In this document: one piece after another, positions 26,227 through 34,290 of the stretch
Numbering within the stretch: the stretch's first letter is position 1
How the letters are laid out: every line of letters begins with the position of its first letter
Assembly (NCBI GenBank): GCA_902579985.1
Contig: CACHIV010000003.1
Span: 1 to 64,000, forward strand
Length of the DNA stretch: 64,000 nt
Direction of reading: 5' to 3'
Origin: an uncultured Pelagibacteraceae bacterium
Lineage (GTDB): Bacteria > Pseudomonadota > Alphaproteobacteria > Pelagibacterales > Pelagibacteraceae
Notes under the pieces: model-generated
Databases searched by the model: none
The model's input: only the letters and a program-made list of their open reading frames with translations
Told to the model about the DNA's origin: nothing
Position numbers and translations under genes: made by a program

Positions 26227-26230
26227 AATA
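26206..26230. promoter_or_regulatory. 25-bp palindrome over the metY2 promoter (possible operator)
   Basis: Arms TATTAGTATTT (26206-26216) and AAATACTAATA (26220-26230) are perfect 11-bp inverted repeats around 3 nt. The position over the spacer, -10 box and start site is that of a repressor operator. No dedicated repressor gene is adjacent. Confidence 0.5.
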
Positions 26231-26284
26231 TTGCGCTGGTTTAATGTCAAATTGCAGAGCGTAAAATAAAAACTGCTAAAGCGA
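26231..26284 (+). promoter_or_regulatory. SAM-II riboswitch aptamer
   Basis: The sequence folds as the SAM-II H-type pseudoknot: P1 CGCT (26234-26237) with AGCG (26258-26261), loop GGTTTAATG, P2 GCAG (26254-26257) with CTGC (26273-26276), and the conserved 3' element GCTAAAG. It closely resembles the GCGCTGATTTAA-ATTGCA-GCGC-GCTAAA pattern of SAM-II. The 9-mer GCTAAAGCG (26275-26283) is exactly complementary to CGCTTTAGC in the following terminator hairpin, giving a direct antiterminator switch: SAM bound would free the terminator. Confidence 0.88.
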
Positions 26285-26296
26285 ATTACATTAAGT

Positions 26297-26322
26297 ACCA
26301 CCGCTTTAGCTGGTGGTTTTTT
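26297..26322 (+). terminator. SAM-II-controlled attenuator terminator
   Basis: ACCACC (26298-26303) pairs with GGTGGT (26312-26317) around a loop GCTTTAGCT, followed by six T. The loop/stem sequence CGCTTTAGC (26302-26310) is the exact complement of the aptamer's GCTAAAGCG, so the two structures exclude each other. Confidence 0.88.
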
Positions 26323-26341
26323 GCTTCAATTTTACTAAATC

Positions 26342-26400
26342 AACAAAGGTATTTGAACTATATTGTGCACCTTACATGAAGTTAAAGCACTAAAAAGGAG
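26342..26400 (+). promoter_or_regulatory. SAM-V riboswitch overlapping the metY2 ribosome-binding site
   Basis: A second pseudoknot of the same topology: P1 AAGGT (26346-26350) with ACCTT (26369-26373), loop ATTTGAAC, and P2 GTGC (26365-26368) with GCAC (26387-26390), preceded by GTTAAA. The P2 3' strand is only 4 nt from the Shine-Dalgarno AAGGAG (26395-26400), so SAM binding would block initiation at ATG 26406. SAM-II and SAM-V in tandem (transcription, then translation control) are known from marine bacteria. Confidence 0.82.
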
Positions 26401-26405
26401 ATTAA

Positions 26406-27734
26406 ATGAGTACAAAAAAAAATAATCCTGAAACAATAGCATTGCATGGTGGAGATTATAGAAGTGATCCCACTACTACTTCTGTAGCAGTGCCTTTATA
26501 CAGAACTACTTCTTATCAATTCAATAACACAGATCATGCGGCAAATTTATTTGCACTTAAAGAATTTGGTAATATCTATACAAGGATCATGAATCCTACT
26601 AATGATGTACTAGAAAAAAGAGTTGCTGCATTAGAAGGAGGCCTGGCTTCAGTAACTGTTGGTTCTGGGCAAGCTGCATCAACATTTGCTATAATGAATG
26701 TATGTCAATCAGGCGATAACTTTATAAGTTCAACAGATTTATATGGTGGAACAGTTAACTTATTTACTCATACACTAAAAAAACTTGGTATAGAGTGTAG
26801 GTATGCTGATCCAGCGGATCCAAAAAATTTTGAAAAACTTATAGATGAAAAAACGAGATGTTTTTATGCTGAAACATTACCCAACCCTTATCTTAGAGTT
26901 TTTCCAATAAAAGAAGTTTCAGATATCGGTAGGAAACATAATATACCACTAATTATGGACAATACTGCAGCACCAGTTATATGTAAACCAATAGAACATG
27001 GAGCTGCTGTAGTAGTTCACTCTTTAACAAAATTCATTGGAGGCCATGGTACGGTAATAGGTGGATGTTTGGTCGATGGAGGAAATTTTGACTGGACTGC
27101 TGATCCAAAAAGACAACCTCTTTTTAATGAACCCGATATGAGTTATGGAGGAGCTAAATGGGGAGAAGTTGTTCCTCAATTGACTGGAGCGAATGTATCT
27201 TTTGCAGTTAGAGCCAGAGTAGTTCTGTTAAGAGATTTAGGAGCTCCTTTAGCACCAGATAATGCATGGGGTATTATTCAAGGTTTAGAAACAGCTCCAT
27301 TAAGAATGAAACAACACTGCTCTAACGCAGATAAAGTGGTAGATTTTTTAAAAAAACATAAAAATGTTGCAAGAGTAATCTATCCTACACTTCATAAAGG
27401 TGAGATAGCAGCAAGATCAAAAAAGTACTTGAAAGGTGGTAACGGTGCCTTGGTGGGTATTGAGTTGAAAGGTGGTGTTGAAGCTGGTAAAAAATTTATT
27501 GAAGCTCTAAAAATGTTTTATCATGTTGCAAACATCGGAGATGCAAGAAGTTTAGCTATTCATCCAGCAACTACAACTCATAGTCAGCTAACAGAGGAAG
27601 AACTTTTAGCAGCTGGTGTTACACCTGGATATGTTAGATTATCAATTGGAATAGAACATCCAGATGATATTATAGCAGATTTAGATCAAGCATTAACTGA
27701 GTCTTCAAAAACTAAGTTAAAAGCAGTTAGTTAG
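26406..27734 (+). CDS. metY: O-acetylhomoserine sulfhydrylase (riboswitch-controlled paralogue 2)
   Basis: A 442-aa PLP enzyme of the MetY group, a clear paralogue of the gene at 24039 (shared ETIALHGGD..., HSLTKFIGGHG with Schiff-base lysine about K209, and THSQLTEEELLAAG). It makes homocysteine or methionine from O-acetylhomoserine and sulfide or methanethiol. A strong AAGGAG ribosome site lies 5 nt before ATG. Expression is under a SAM-II terminator switch and a SAM-V translation switch, so it is shut down when SAM is plentiful. Its end overlaps the convergent heme A synthase gene by 8 nt. Confidence 0.93.
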   Translation: MSTKKNNPETIALHGGDYRSDPTTTSVAVPLYRTTSYQFNNTDHAANLFALKEFGNIYTRIMNPTNDVLEKRVAALEGGLASVTVGSGQAASTFAIMNVCQSGDNFISSTDLYGGTVNLFTHTLKKLGIECRYADPADPKNFEKLIDEKTRCFYAETLPNPYLRVFPIKEVSDIGRKHNIPLIMDNTAAPVICKPIEHGAAVVVHSLTKFIGGHGTVIGGCLVDGGNFDWTADPKRQPLFNEPDMSYGGAKWGEVVPQLTGANVSFAVRARVVLLRDLGAPLAPDNAWGIIQGLETAPLRMKQHCSNADKVVDFLKKHKNVARVIYPTLHKGEIAARSKKYLKGGNGALVGIELKGGVEAGKKFIEALKMFYHVANIGDARSLAIHPATTTHSQLTEEELLAAGVTPGYVRLSIGIEHPDDIIADLDQALTESSKTKLKAVS

Positions 27735-28737
27735 AATTTAAGTATAAAAAATATACTGAGGAACTAACTAAAAAAATTGAACTTATTTGGTGCATAGAAG
27801 CTAAAATTATCTGTGCACCATAAAGTAAAGTTATTATACCTAGTAAAATTTGAATAATTAAAATAACTCCAACGATATTTATAGTGAGATATAAATTAGT
27901 AAGTTTTTTTTTGTAAACCTTTATAAAAATAATTAAATAAAAAAATAATATTAAATAAGCTAAATTTCTATGAATAAATTGTACTAAAGATGGGTCACTA
28001 AAAGCTGAGAGTTTAAGAATATTATAAATTTCATTATCATCTGGAAAATATGAACTGCCCATTAATGGCCAAGAATTATAAATCTGTCCTGCGTCCATAC
28101 CAGAAACAAAAGCACCTATAATAATTTGTGAATATATTAAAAATAAAAAAAATAACGGATATATGTATGTAATTTTATTACCAAAATTTTTTTTAATTCT
28201 TAAACCGAGATAATTCCATAAAATTAAAGTTATAATCAAAAAGGCAATTATTAAATGAACAGATAACCGGAAATGACTTACATCAACTCTATTAACTAGA
28301 CCGCTACTAACCATGTACCAACCGATAAAACCTTGAAAACATATTAAAAGGAAAATTAAATATAAATTAATCAATTTATTAAATCCTTCTTTATAAGTAA
28401 AAAACAATAAAGGTATTAAAAATGAAATTCCTATAATTCTACCTAAAAATCTATGCGCCCATTCCCACCAGAAAATTACTTTAAATTCTTGTAAAGACAT
28501 ATAATAATTTTGCTCCTTAAATTCAGGAATTTCTTTATATAAATCAAAATAATTATTCCAATCTGATGAATTTAAAGGTGGAAGAAAACCTGAAAAAAGT
28601 TGCCACTCAGTTATTGATAAGCCAGAATCTGTTAATCGAGTTAAACCGCCAACAATAATCATAATTGAGATAATTAAAAACATTAAGCATAACCAGGTAG
28701 ATATATGATTTTTTGTTTTGTTATTTTCGATGTACAT
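27727..28737 (-). CDS. ctaA: Heme A synthase (COX15/CtaA)
   Basis: A 336-aa membrane enzyme converting heme O to heme A for cytochrome aa3 oxidase. Eight spans are apparent; the proposed heme-ligating histidines lie in WWEWAHRFLGRIIG, HFRLSVHLIIA, FIHRNLAYLIL and LASMHQISSI. The N-terminal GGLTRLTDSGLSITEW motif is diagnostic of the type 2 (alphaproteobacterial and mitochondrial COX15) class. It diverges from the chorismate mutase gene. Confidence 0.95.
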   Translation of the reverse strand: MYIENNKTKNHISTWLCLMFLIISIMIIVGGLTRLTDSGLSITEWQLFSGFLPPLNSSDWNNYFDLYKEIPEFKEQNYYMSLQEFKVIFWWEWAHRFLGRIIGISFLIPLLFFTYKEGFNKLINLYLIFLLICFQGFIGWYMVSSGLVNRVDVSHFRLSVHLIIAFLIITLILWNYLGLRIKKNFGNKITYIYPLFFLFLIYSQIIIGAFVSGMDAGQIYNSWPLMGSSYFPDDNEIYNILKLSAFSDPSLVQFIHRNLAYLILFFYLIIFIKVYKKKLTNLYLTINIVGVILIIQILLGIITLLYGAQIILASMHQISSIFLVSSSVYFLYLNSN

Positions 28738-28780
28738 ATTAAAATAAGTATAATAATTATAACTAAATCCAATATAATAA

Positions 28781-29071
28781 ATGTCGCCACATAATAAAAT
28801 AAAACTTAATAAATTAAGGAAAAAATTAGATAAGATTGATAATCAATTATTAAAAATAATTAAGATAAGATCTCAAGTCGTAAAAAAAGTTTTAGATTTA
28901 AAAACTAGTAAATCCGAAATAATAGATAAACCAAGAATTAATAAAATATTAAATAAGATTAAAAAAGACTCTATTAAAAAAAAAATTGATCCAAAAATTA
29001 CTAATAGAATATGGAAAAATATGATTTGGTCATTTATAGATTATGAAAAAAGGAATTTTAGAAAAAAATAA
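28781..29071 (+). CDS. Chorismate mutase, AroQ class
   Basis: A 96-aa all-helical chorismate mutase converting chorismate to prephenate. The signature LRKKLDKIDNQLLKIIKIR at about 9-27, and KKVLDLKTSKSEIIDKPR after it, match AroQ helix 1 and the active-site Lys/Arg positions; the C-terminal WKNMIWSFIDYE is also typical. It lacks a fused dehydratase or dehydrogenase. It lies between two convergent/divergent housekeeping genes and has no operon partner. Confidence 0.85.
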   Translation: MSPHNKIKLNKLRKKLDKIDNQLLKIIKIRSQVVKKVLDLKTSKSEIIDKPRINKILNKIKKDSIKKKIDPKITNRIWKNMIWSFIDYEKRNFRKK

Positions 29072-29072
29072 A

Positions 29073-29264
29073 TTATTTGCTGTGAGGTGGTAATTTCTTC
29101 TCAACAAATAATTCGTGCTTTCTTGTAGAGGGATTGTACTTTTTTGCTGACAATTTAACTTTAGCTTTTTCACCACCTGCAGGTTTTTTAACATAATAAA
29201 AAAAAGGACTATCAGGTTTTGACTCAGGAACTAATCTAACTTTAACATGTGTTTTTTTTGCCAT
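29073..29264 (-). CDS. rpmG: 50S ribosomal protein L33
   Basis: A 63-aa protein with the L33 pattern MAKKTHVKVRLVPES, FFYYVKKP, KLSAKKYNPSTRKHELFVEKK. The zinc cysteines of the C+ form are absent. It has a small insertion (KPAGGEKAKV) compared with many L33 proteins. It ends one base after the convergent chorismate mutase stop. Confidence 0.9.
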   Translation of the reverse strand: MAKKTHVKVRLVPESKPDSPFFYYVKKPAGGEKAKVKLSAKKYNPSTRKHELFVEKKLPPHSK

Positions 29265-29265
29265 T

Positions 29266-29643
29266 TTATTTTAAACTTTTAATTTGTTTTATTAAATTTG
29301 AAATATTTTTAACTTTATTTTTAATATTATAACCAGCATTTATAGAATTATTTGAAAATTCGTCAAGTTTTAAAGATTTGTCTGAATTAAGAACTTTTTG
29401 AGCTCCATAAATTGTCATGCCTTGATCTTTAAGTAGATATTTAACTTTTTTCAAAATTTCTATTGTATTATCATTATAATATCTTCTATTACCATTTAGT
29501 ATATTTGGTTTAATTTGCTTAAATTTTTTTTCCCAGAATCGAATTGTATGTGTATTTAATGTACCTTTTTTTTTATTTGTAAGATTAAGAATTTTAGCAA
29601 CCTCTCCTATAGATTTATAGGCTTTATTACTTTTATGAATCAT
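29266..29643 (-). CDS. MerR-family regulator
   Basis: A 125-aa protein with a winged-helix MerR DNA-binding domain: SIGEVAKILNL (helix 1-2), HTIRFWEKKFKQIKP (helix 2-wing) and NGNRRYYNDNTIEILKKVKYLL, followed by the DQGMTIYGAQKVL helix. The effector part is very short, so the ligand is unknown. A MerR-type gene directly after ihfA is a conserved alphaproteobacterial arrangement. It overlaps ihfA by 11 nt. Confidence 0.88.
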   Translation of the reverse strand: MIHKSNKAYKSIGEVAKILNLTNKKKGTLNTHTIRFWEKKFKQIKPNILNGNRRYYNDNTIEILKKVKYLLKDQGMTIYGAQKVLNSDKSLKLDEFSNNSINAGYNIKNKVKNISNLIKQIKSLK

Positions 29644-29935
29644 TATTTGAATTTACTAAATCTTTAAATTCTTTAGAAGCTTTAAATAAAACAACATTTC
29701 TATCTGTAATAGTCTTAATTTCTTTTGTTTTTGGATTTCTGCCAATTCTACTTTTTTTAGAACGTATTGAAAAAGTACCAAATTTAGATAATTTTAATTT
29801 TTTTTCATCTTTTAAACTTTCTATTATTGTATTCAAAAGATCCTCTATTAGGTTTTCAGAAATATTTTTAGAAAAACCTATTTGCATATAAATTGAATTT
29901 ATTAAATCTTTTTTGGTTAAATTTAATCTAATCAT
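29633..29935 (-). CDS. ihfA: Integration host factor alpha subunit
   Basis: A 100-aa HU/IHF protein that bends DNA as a heterodimer. N-terminal helices LTKKDLINSIYMQIGFS, core KLSKFGTFSIRSKKSRIGRNPKTKE with the beta-arm RNPKT motif, and C-terminal VVLFKASKEFKDLVN. The position after plsX and before the MerR gene is the usual site of ihfA. Its ATG overlaps the plsX stop by one base; the fabH gene normally found between them is absent. Confidence 0.92.
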   Translation of the reverse strand: MIRLNLTKKDLINSIYMQIGFSKNISENLIEDLLNTIIESLKDEKKLKLSKFGTFSIRSKKSRIGRNPKTKEIKTITDRNVVLFKASKEFKDLVNSNNDS

Positions 29936-30939
29936 TAATTAATATTTTTTGTAATTTTATCTATCAAATTACCACTAATAATTCTAGTACAAACGCTTAA
30001 TGAATTTGAAAATCCAATATAGTCAGTGCCTCCATGGCTTTTAATAACTGGTGAATCTAAACCAATAAATATAGCACCATTATATAATCTTGGATCTAAT
30101 CGTTCTTTAAATTTTTTTAAATTAGAAATATTTAAAATTGTTGAAATTTTACCCATCAAACTTCCTGTCATTGATTTTTTAAGTTCGCTAGTAATAAAAT
30201 TTGCAGTTCCTTCAGCTGTTTTAAGAGCAACATTACCTGTAAAACCATCAGCCACTATAACATTTACATCACCATTCATTAATTGATTGCCTTCTATATA
30301 ACCTTTAAATTCAAAATCATTGTTATTTCTTAAATTTAATTTTTGATAAGTTTCTTTAATAACTTCATTACCTTTAAATTCTTCAGAACCGATATTTAGT
30401 AAAGCAACTTTCGCATTTTCTTCTGGAAATAATGATTTTAATAATGAAGATCCCATTATAGAAAAATCAATTAAATTTTTTGGACTGCATTCAATATTGG
30501 CTCCTAGATCTAATACAACACTCATTCCTTTTTTATTTGGCCATAATGCTGATAAAGCTGGTTTGTCAATATTTTCAATCATTTTCAGATTTAATTTAGA
30601 AATAACTAATAAAGCACCAGTATTTCCTGCTGAGATTACAATATCAGATTTTTTTTCTTTAACATTTTGAATAGCTAGCCACATACTTGTATTTTTTCCC
30701 CTTTTAGCAGCTTCTAAAGGGCTATCACTACCTTTAACAGTATCAGTAGTATGTATTATTTCATAAGAAGATTTAGGAAAATCTTTTTTAATATGACTGA
30801 TAATCTTATCTTTATTGCCAAATATTTGGTAAAAAGAATTTTTATTTTTTTTAAAATGATGATCAATTCCATCTATAATTTTTTTTGGTGATCCATCTCC
30901 ACCCATTGCATCAACTGCAATTTTTATAATTTTATTCAT
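29935..30939 (-). CDS. plsX: Phosphate acyltransferase PlsX
   Basis: A 334-aa enzyme making acyl-phosphate from acyl-ACP for phospholipid synthesis. The N-terminal IAVDAMGGDGSPKKIIDG motif, SAGNTGALL, and the DGFTGNVALKTAEGTA segment are diagnostic. It follows rpmF by 13 nt, as in most alphaproteobacteria. Confidence 0.96.
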   Translation of the reverse strand: MNKIIKIAVDAMGGDGSPKKIIDGIDHHFKKNKNSFYQIFGNKDKIISHIKKDFPKSSYEIIHTTDTVKGSDSPLEAAKRGKNTSMWLAIQNVKEKKSDIVISAGNTGALLVISKLNLKMIENIDKPALSALWPNKKGMSVVLDLGANIECSPKNLIDFSIMGSSLLKSLFPEENAKVALLNIGSEEFKGNEVIKETYQKLNLRNNNDFEFKGYIEGNQLMNGDVNVIVADGFTGNVALKTAEGTANFITSELKKSMTGSLMGKISTILNISNLKKFKERLDPRLYNGAIFIGLDSPVIKSHGGTDYIGFSNSLSVCTRIISGNLIDKITKNIN

Positions 30940-30952
30940 TTAAAATAAGATT

Positions 30953-31135
30953 TTATTCCTTAGGGTCTAAAACTTGTCTACCCTTATACATTCCAGTTTT
31001 CATATCAAGATGATGTGAAAGTCTATACTCGCCAGATTTTTTATCTTCAATAATATTTTTTGATGAGAACTTCATATTTTGAGATCTTCTCATTCCTGTT
31101 CTTGACGGAGATTGTTTGCGTTTTGGTACAGCCAT
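30953..31135 (-). CDS. rpmF: 50S ribosomal protein L32
   Basis: A 60-aa L32 protein beginning [18 protein letters not shown], with the [16 protein letters not shown] end. The zinc-binding cysteines are missing, as is common in alphaproteobacteria. It is the first gene of rpmF-plsX-ihfA-merR and lies 7 nt after the chaperone gene. Confidence 0.95.
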   Translation of the reverse strand: MAVPKRKQSPSRTGMRRSQNMKFSSKNIIEDKKSGEYRLSHHLDMKTGMYKGRQVLDPKE

Positions 31136-31142
31136 AATAAAA

Positions 31143-31610
31143 TTATAGTTTAATTACACCTTTTATAAATGAATTTAAAGTATTATTTAACAAATATAAC
31201 CTATATTTTTCAAAATATTTTACTAAAAAATCAGCATTAGTAGCATTGTCTAAAAATTTCATCAATACAGATTCTTTAAATTTTGGTTCAAGTTTATCCC
31301 AATCATGAATCTCATTAATCATTGCATAAAATAAATTTAAATAATCTTTCATTTTCTTATTTATTGATTGATCACCATATCCAATTTCTCTAATACTTAA
31401 TTCTATTTGTCTAAAGATATAATCATAAATCTCTTGCATTAGTACTCTATTATCATTGTTTTTATAAACTTTTAGAAAAAAGGCAAAATGTAGTAAAAAA
31501 AAAATTAATCGATCTGAAAATGTATCTTGTGATTTAAAGTCTTTGTATAATTCTTTATTTCTAGTTAATATGATTAAATTATTGTAAATATTAATATATT
31601 TTGTAGACAT
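31143..31610 (-). CDS. Ubiquinol-cytochrome c chaperone family protein (CBP3-like)
   Basis: A 155-aa helical protein of the Ubiq_cyt_C_chap family, related to the mitochondrial bc1 assembly factor CBP3/UQCC1. The conserved part includes [19 protein letters not shown], the [22 protein letters not shown] segment and LNLFYAM. In alphaproteobacteria it typically lies divergent to a BamE-type lipoprotein gene and next to rpmF, exactly as here; the two start codons overlap by 2 nt. Confidence 0.85.
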   Translation of the reverse strand: MSTKYINIYNNLIILTRNKELYKDFKSQDTFSDRLIFFLLHFAFFLKVYKNNDNRVLMQEIYDYIFRQIELSIREIGYGDQSINKKMKDYLNLFYAMINEIHDWDKLEPKFKESVLMKFLDNATNADFLVKYFEKYRLYLLNNTLNSFIKGVIKL

Positions 31611-32070
31611 GAAATTTTTAAATTTATTTTTTATTCTTATACTTATAACTAATTGTTCATTAAATAAAGTTGTAAAACATCACGGAGTACACAATTTAAA
31701 AAAAAAAAACGAAAAATTAAATATTTTAAACACAAATAGAAATGACGTAATAAAAAAACTTGGATTACCCTCAACTAAAAGTACTTTTGACACTGAAGTT
31801 TGGATTTATATGGAACGAAAGACATCTTCAAGTCAAATTAGAAATCTAGGAAAACAAGAGTTATTACTTAATGATGTGTTGATATTAGAATTTGATACAA
31901 AGGGTATGTTGGTTAAGAAAGAGTATTTAACAAAAGAAAATATGAATAATATAAAAGTTTCATCTAATAAAACTCAAATTATTAATAAAAAAGATTCTTT
32001 TGTTGATAGTTTTCTGACAAGTTTAAGACAAAAAATTAATGATCCTCTTGGAATCAAAAAAGCAAAATAA
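31609..32070 (+). CDS. bamE: Outer-membrane assembly lipoprotein BamE (SmpA/OmlA)
   Basis: A 153-aa lipoprotein: signal peptide with lipobox ITNC and lipidated Cys16, then the SmpA/OmlA core NTNRNDVIKKLGLPSTKSTFDTEVWIYMERKT. It is the small accessory subunit of the beta-barrel assembly machine. The C-terminal extension (SNKTQIINKKDSFVDSF) is longer than in E. coli BamE, as is usual in alphaproteobacteria. It is divergent from the CBP3-like gene with overlapping starts, so the two promoters must lie inside each other's genes. Confidence 0.85.
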   Translation: MKFLNLFFILILITNCSLNKVVKHHGVHNLKKKNEKLNILNTNRNDVIKKLGLPSTKSTFDTEVWIYMERKTSSSQIRNLGKQELLLNDVLILEFDTKGMLVKKEYLTKENMNNIKVSSNKTQIINKKDSFVDSFLTSLRQKINDPLGIKKAK

Positions 32071-32089
32071 ACAAATTTAATTAATAAGA

Positions 32090-34195
32090 TTAGCCTGCAA
32101 TAACTGCCAAAAGTAATAATGCTACAATATTTGTAATTTTAATCATTGGATTAACTGCTGGACCAGCCGTATCTTTGTATGGATCTCCAACGGTATCACC
32201 AGTTACTGCTGCCTTATGAGCTTCGGAACCCTTGCCACCATGATTACCATCTTCAATATATTTTTTAGCATTATCCCATGCACCACCACCTGCTGTCATT
32301 GATACTGCAACAAATAATCCTGTTATAATTACACCAAGTAACATAGCTCCAACTGATGCTAAAGCAGCTACTTGCCCACCAATTGAAAATATTACAAAAT
32401 ATAAAACAATTGGAGATAAAACAGGCAATAAGGATGGTATAATCATTTCTCTAATTGCAGCTACAGTTAATAAATCTACTAATTTTGCATAATCTGGTTT
32501 TTGTTTTCTTTTCATAATTCCAGGAAATTTTTTGAACTGTCTTCTAACTTCAACTACGACAGCTCCTCCGGCTCTTCCTACTGCTTGCATTCCCATAGAT
32601 CCAAATAAATATGGTAGCATTCCACCAATCAATAATCCAACAACTACATAAGGATTTGATAAATCAAAAGTCACAACTATTCCTTCTAACTTTGATCCTG
32701 TTACTTTAGAAAAATGTTTTATATCTTCGGTGTAAGCAGCAAACAAAACTAAAGCACCTAAACCAGCAGATCCTATTGCATATCCTTTTGTAACTGCTTT
32801 AGTTGTATTTCCCACAGCGTCTAATGCATCAGTAGTTTTTCTAACATTATTAGGTAATTTTGACATTTCTGCAATACCTCCAGCATTATCTGTAACTGGT
32901 CCATATGCATCAAGAGCTACAACCATTCCAGCTAAAGCAAGCATAGTTGTAACTGCTATAGCAATACCATACAATCCTGCAATTGAATTTGTTACTAGTA
33001 TACCAGTAACAATAATAAGTGCGGGTATTGCTGTTGCTTCCATTGAAACAGCTAAACCTTGAATGACATTAGTGCCATGTCCAGTAGTTGAAGATGACGC
33101 AACACTTTTAACAGGTCTATAGTTAGTTCCAGTATAATATTCTGTAACCCAAATTAATAAGCCAGTTATTACTAAGCCTACTATTCCACAGAAATATAAA
33201 TTCATTCCATTAAATTCTTTATCACCAACCAAATATTCTGAAGTAAATCCTATTACATAATCTGTAACTGGATATAAAATTGCTAATGAAGAAATAGCAG
33301 TTACTACGAAACCTTTATATAAAGCATTCATTACATTTTTGCTTTTTCCAAGTTTAACAAAAAAAGTTCCTAGTATGGATGTTAAAATACAAGCTGCACC
33401 AATAGTTAAAGGATAAATCATCATGTTCATATCACCTTGAAAAAATATTGAAGATAGAACCATTGTAGCTACTATTGTAACTGCATAAGTTTCGAATAAA
33501 TCTGCAGCCATACCCGCACAATCACCCACGTTATCACCAACATTATCCGCAATAACTGCAGGGTTTCTAGGATCATCTTCAGGAATTCCTGCTTCAACTT
33601 TTCCAACTAAATCAGCTCCAACATCAGCTCCTTTAGTAAAAATTCCACCTCCAAGTCTTGCAAAGATTGAAATTAGTGAAGCTCCAAAACCTAAAGCAAC
33701 TAAGGCATTAACTATTTCTCTTTCTTCTACGCCAAATTTCAATAAAAAATAATAATAAACTGCAATCGCCAAAAGAGCTAGTCCTGCAACAAGCATGCCT
33801 GTAACTGCACCAGATTTAAAAGCTACTGATAAACCACTTGATAAACCTTTTCTTGATGCTTCAGCTGTTCTAACATTTGCTTCAACTGAAACTAACATAC
33901 CAACATAACCAGCAATACCCGATAAAGTTGCACCGATCAAATAACCTAGACCAACTAATGGACTAAATACAAAAGTAATAATTACTAAAACAACAACTCC
34001 CACTATTGCAATTGTTTTATATTGTCTTGCTAAGTAAGCTTTTGCTCCGATTTGAATAGCAGAAGCTATTTCTTGCATTTTTGCATTACCTGAACTTGAG
34101 TTTAGAATATTTTTTCCAGTCAAATATCCATATACGATTGACAAAAATCCTGCCGCAATTGTGTAAAGTAAAATTATTTCTGCTGAAATGTCCAT
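32090..34195 (-). CDS. hppA: Membrane H+-translocating pyrophosphatase
   Basis: A 701-aa proton pump of about 16 spans that uses PPi from biosynthesis. The PPi-binding loop [18 protein letters not shown] and the [19 protein letters not shown] segment are intact, as is the C-terminal [15 protein letters not shown]. The residue after GNTT is Lys (GNTTKA), which marks the K+-independent H+-PPase group. A leader able to pair with its ribosome-binding site precedes it. It lies 95 nt downstream of thiL. Confidence 0.97.
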   Translation of the reverse strand: MDISAEIILLYTIAAGFLSIVYGYLTGKNILNSSSGNAKMQEIASAIQIGAKAYLARQYKTIAIVGVVVLVIITFVFSPLVGLGYLIGATLSGIAGYVGMLVSVEANVRTAEASRKGLSSGLSVAFKSGAVTGMLVAGLALLAIAVYYYFLLKFGVEEREIVNALVALGFGASLISIFARLGGGIFTKGADVGADLVGKVEAGIPEDDPRNPAVIADNVGDNVGDCAGMAADLFETYAVTIVATMVLSSIFFQGDMNMMIYPLTIGAACILTSILGTFFVKLGKSKNVMNALYKGFVVTAISSLAILYPVTDYVIGFTSEYLVGDKEFNGMNLYFCGIVGLVITGLLIWVTEYYTGTNYRPVKSVASSSTTGHGTNVIQGLAVSMEATAIPALIIVTGILVTNSIAGLYGIAIAVTTMLALAGMVVALDAYGPVTDNAGGIAEMSKLPNNVRKTTDALDAVGNTTKAVTKGYAIGSAGLGALVLFAAYTEDIKHFSKVTGSKLEGIVVTFDLSNPYVVVGLLIGGMLPYLFGSMGMQAVGRAGGAVVVEVRRQFKKFPGIMKRKQKPDYAKLVDLLTVAAIREMIIPSLLPVLSPIVLYFVIFSIGGQVAALASVGAMLLGVIITGLFVAVSMTAGGGAWDNAKKYIEDGNHGGKGSEAHKAAVTGDTVGDPYKDTAGPAVNPMIKITNIVALLLLAVIAG

Positions 34196-34198
34196 AAT

Positions 34199-34280
34199 GC
34201 CTTTTTATTTGTTTTTTTGTTTGGTTGTTTAAATTTTAATGTATTAAAGTCCGGACAATACAAAAAAAGGAATAAAAGGC
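34199..34280 (-). promoter_or_regulatory. hppA leader with potential ribosome-site-sequestering stem
   Basis: On the minus strand GCCTTTTATT (34280-34271) can pair with AATAAAAAGGC (34209-34199, one bulged A), and the second arm contains the AAGG ribosome site just 4 nt before the hppA ATG. Between them lies a G+C-rich palindrome GTCCGGAC (34249-34256) flanked by GTATT/AATAC. The folding is by eye only. Confidence 0.4.
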
Positions 34281-34290
34281 AATATTTAAC

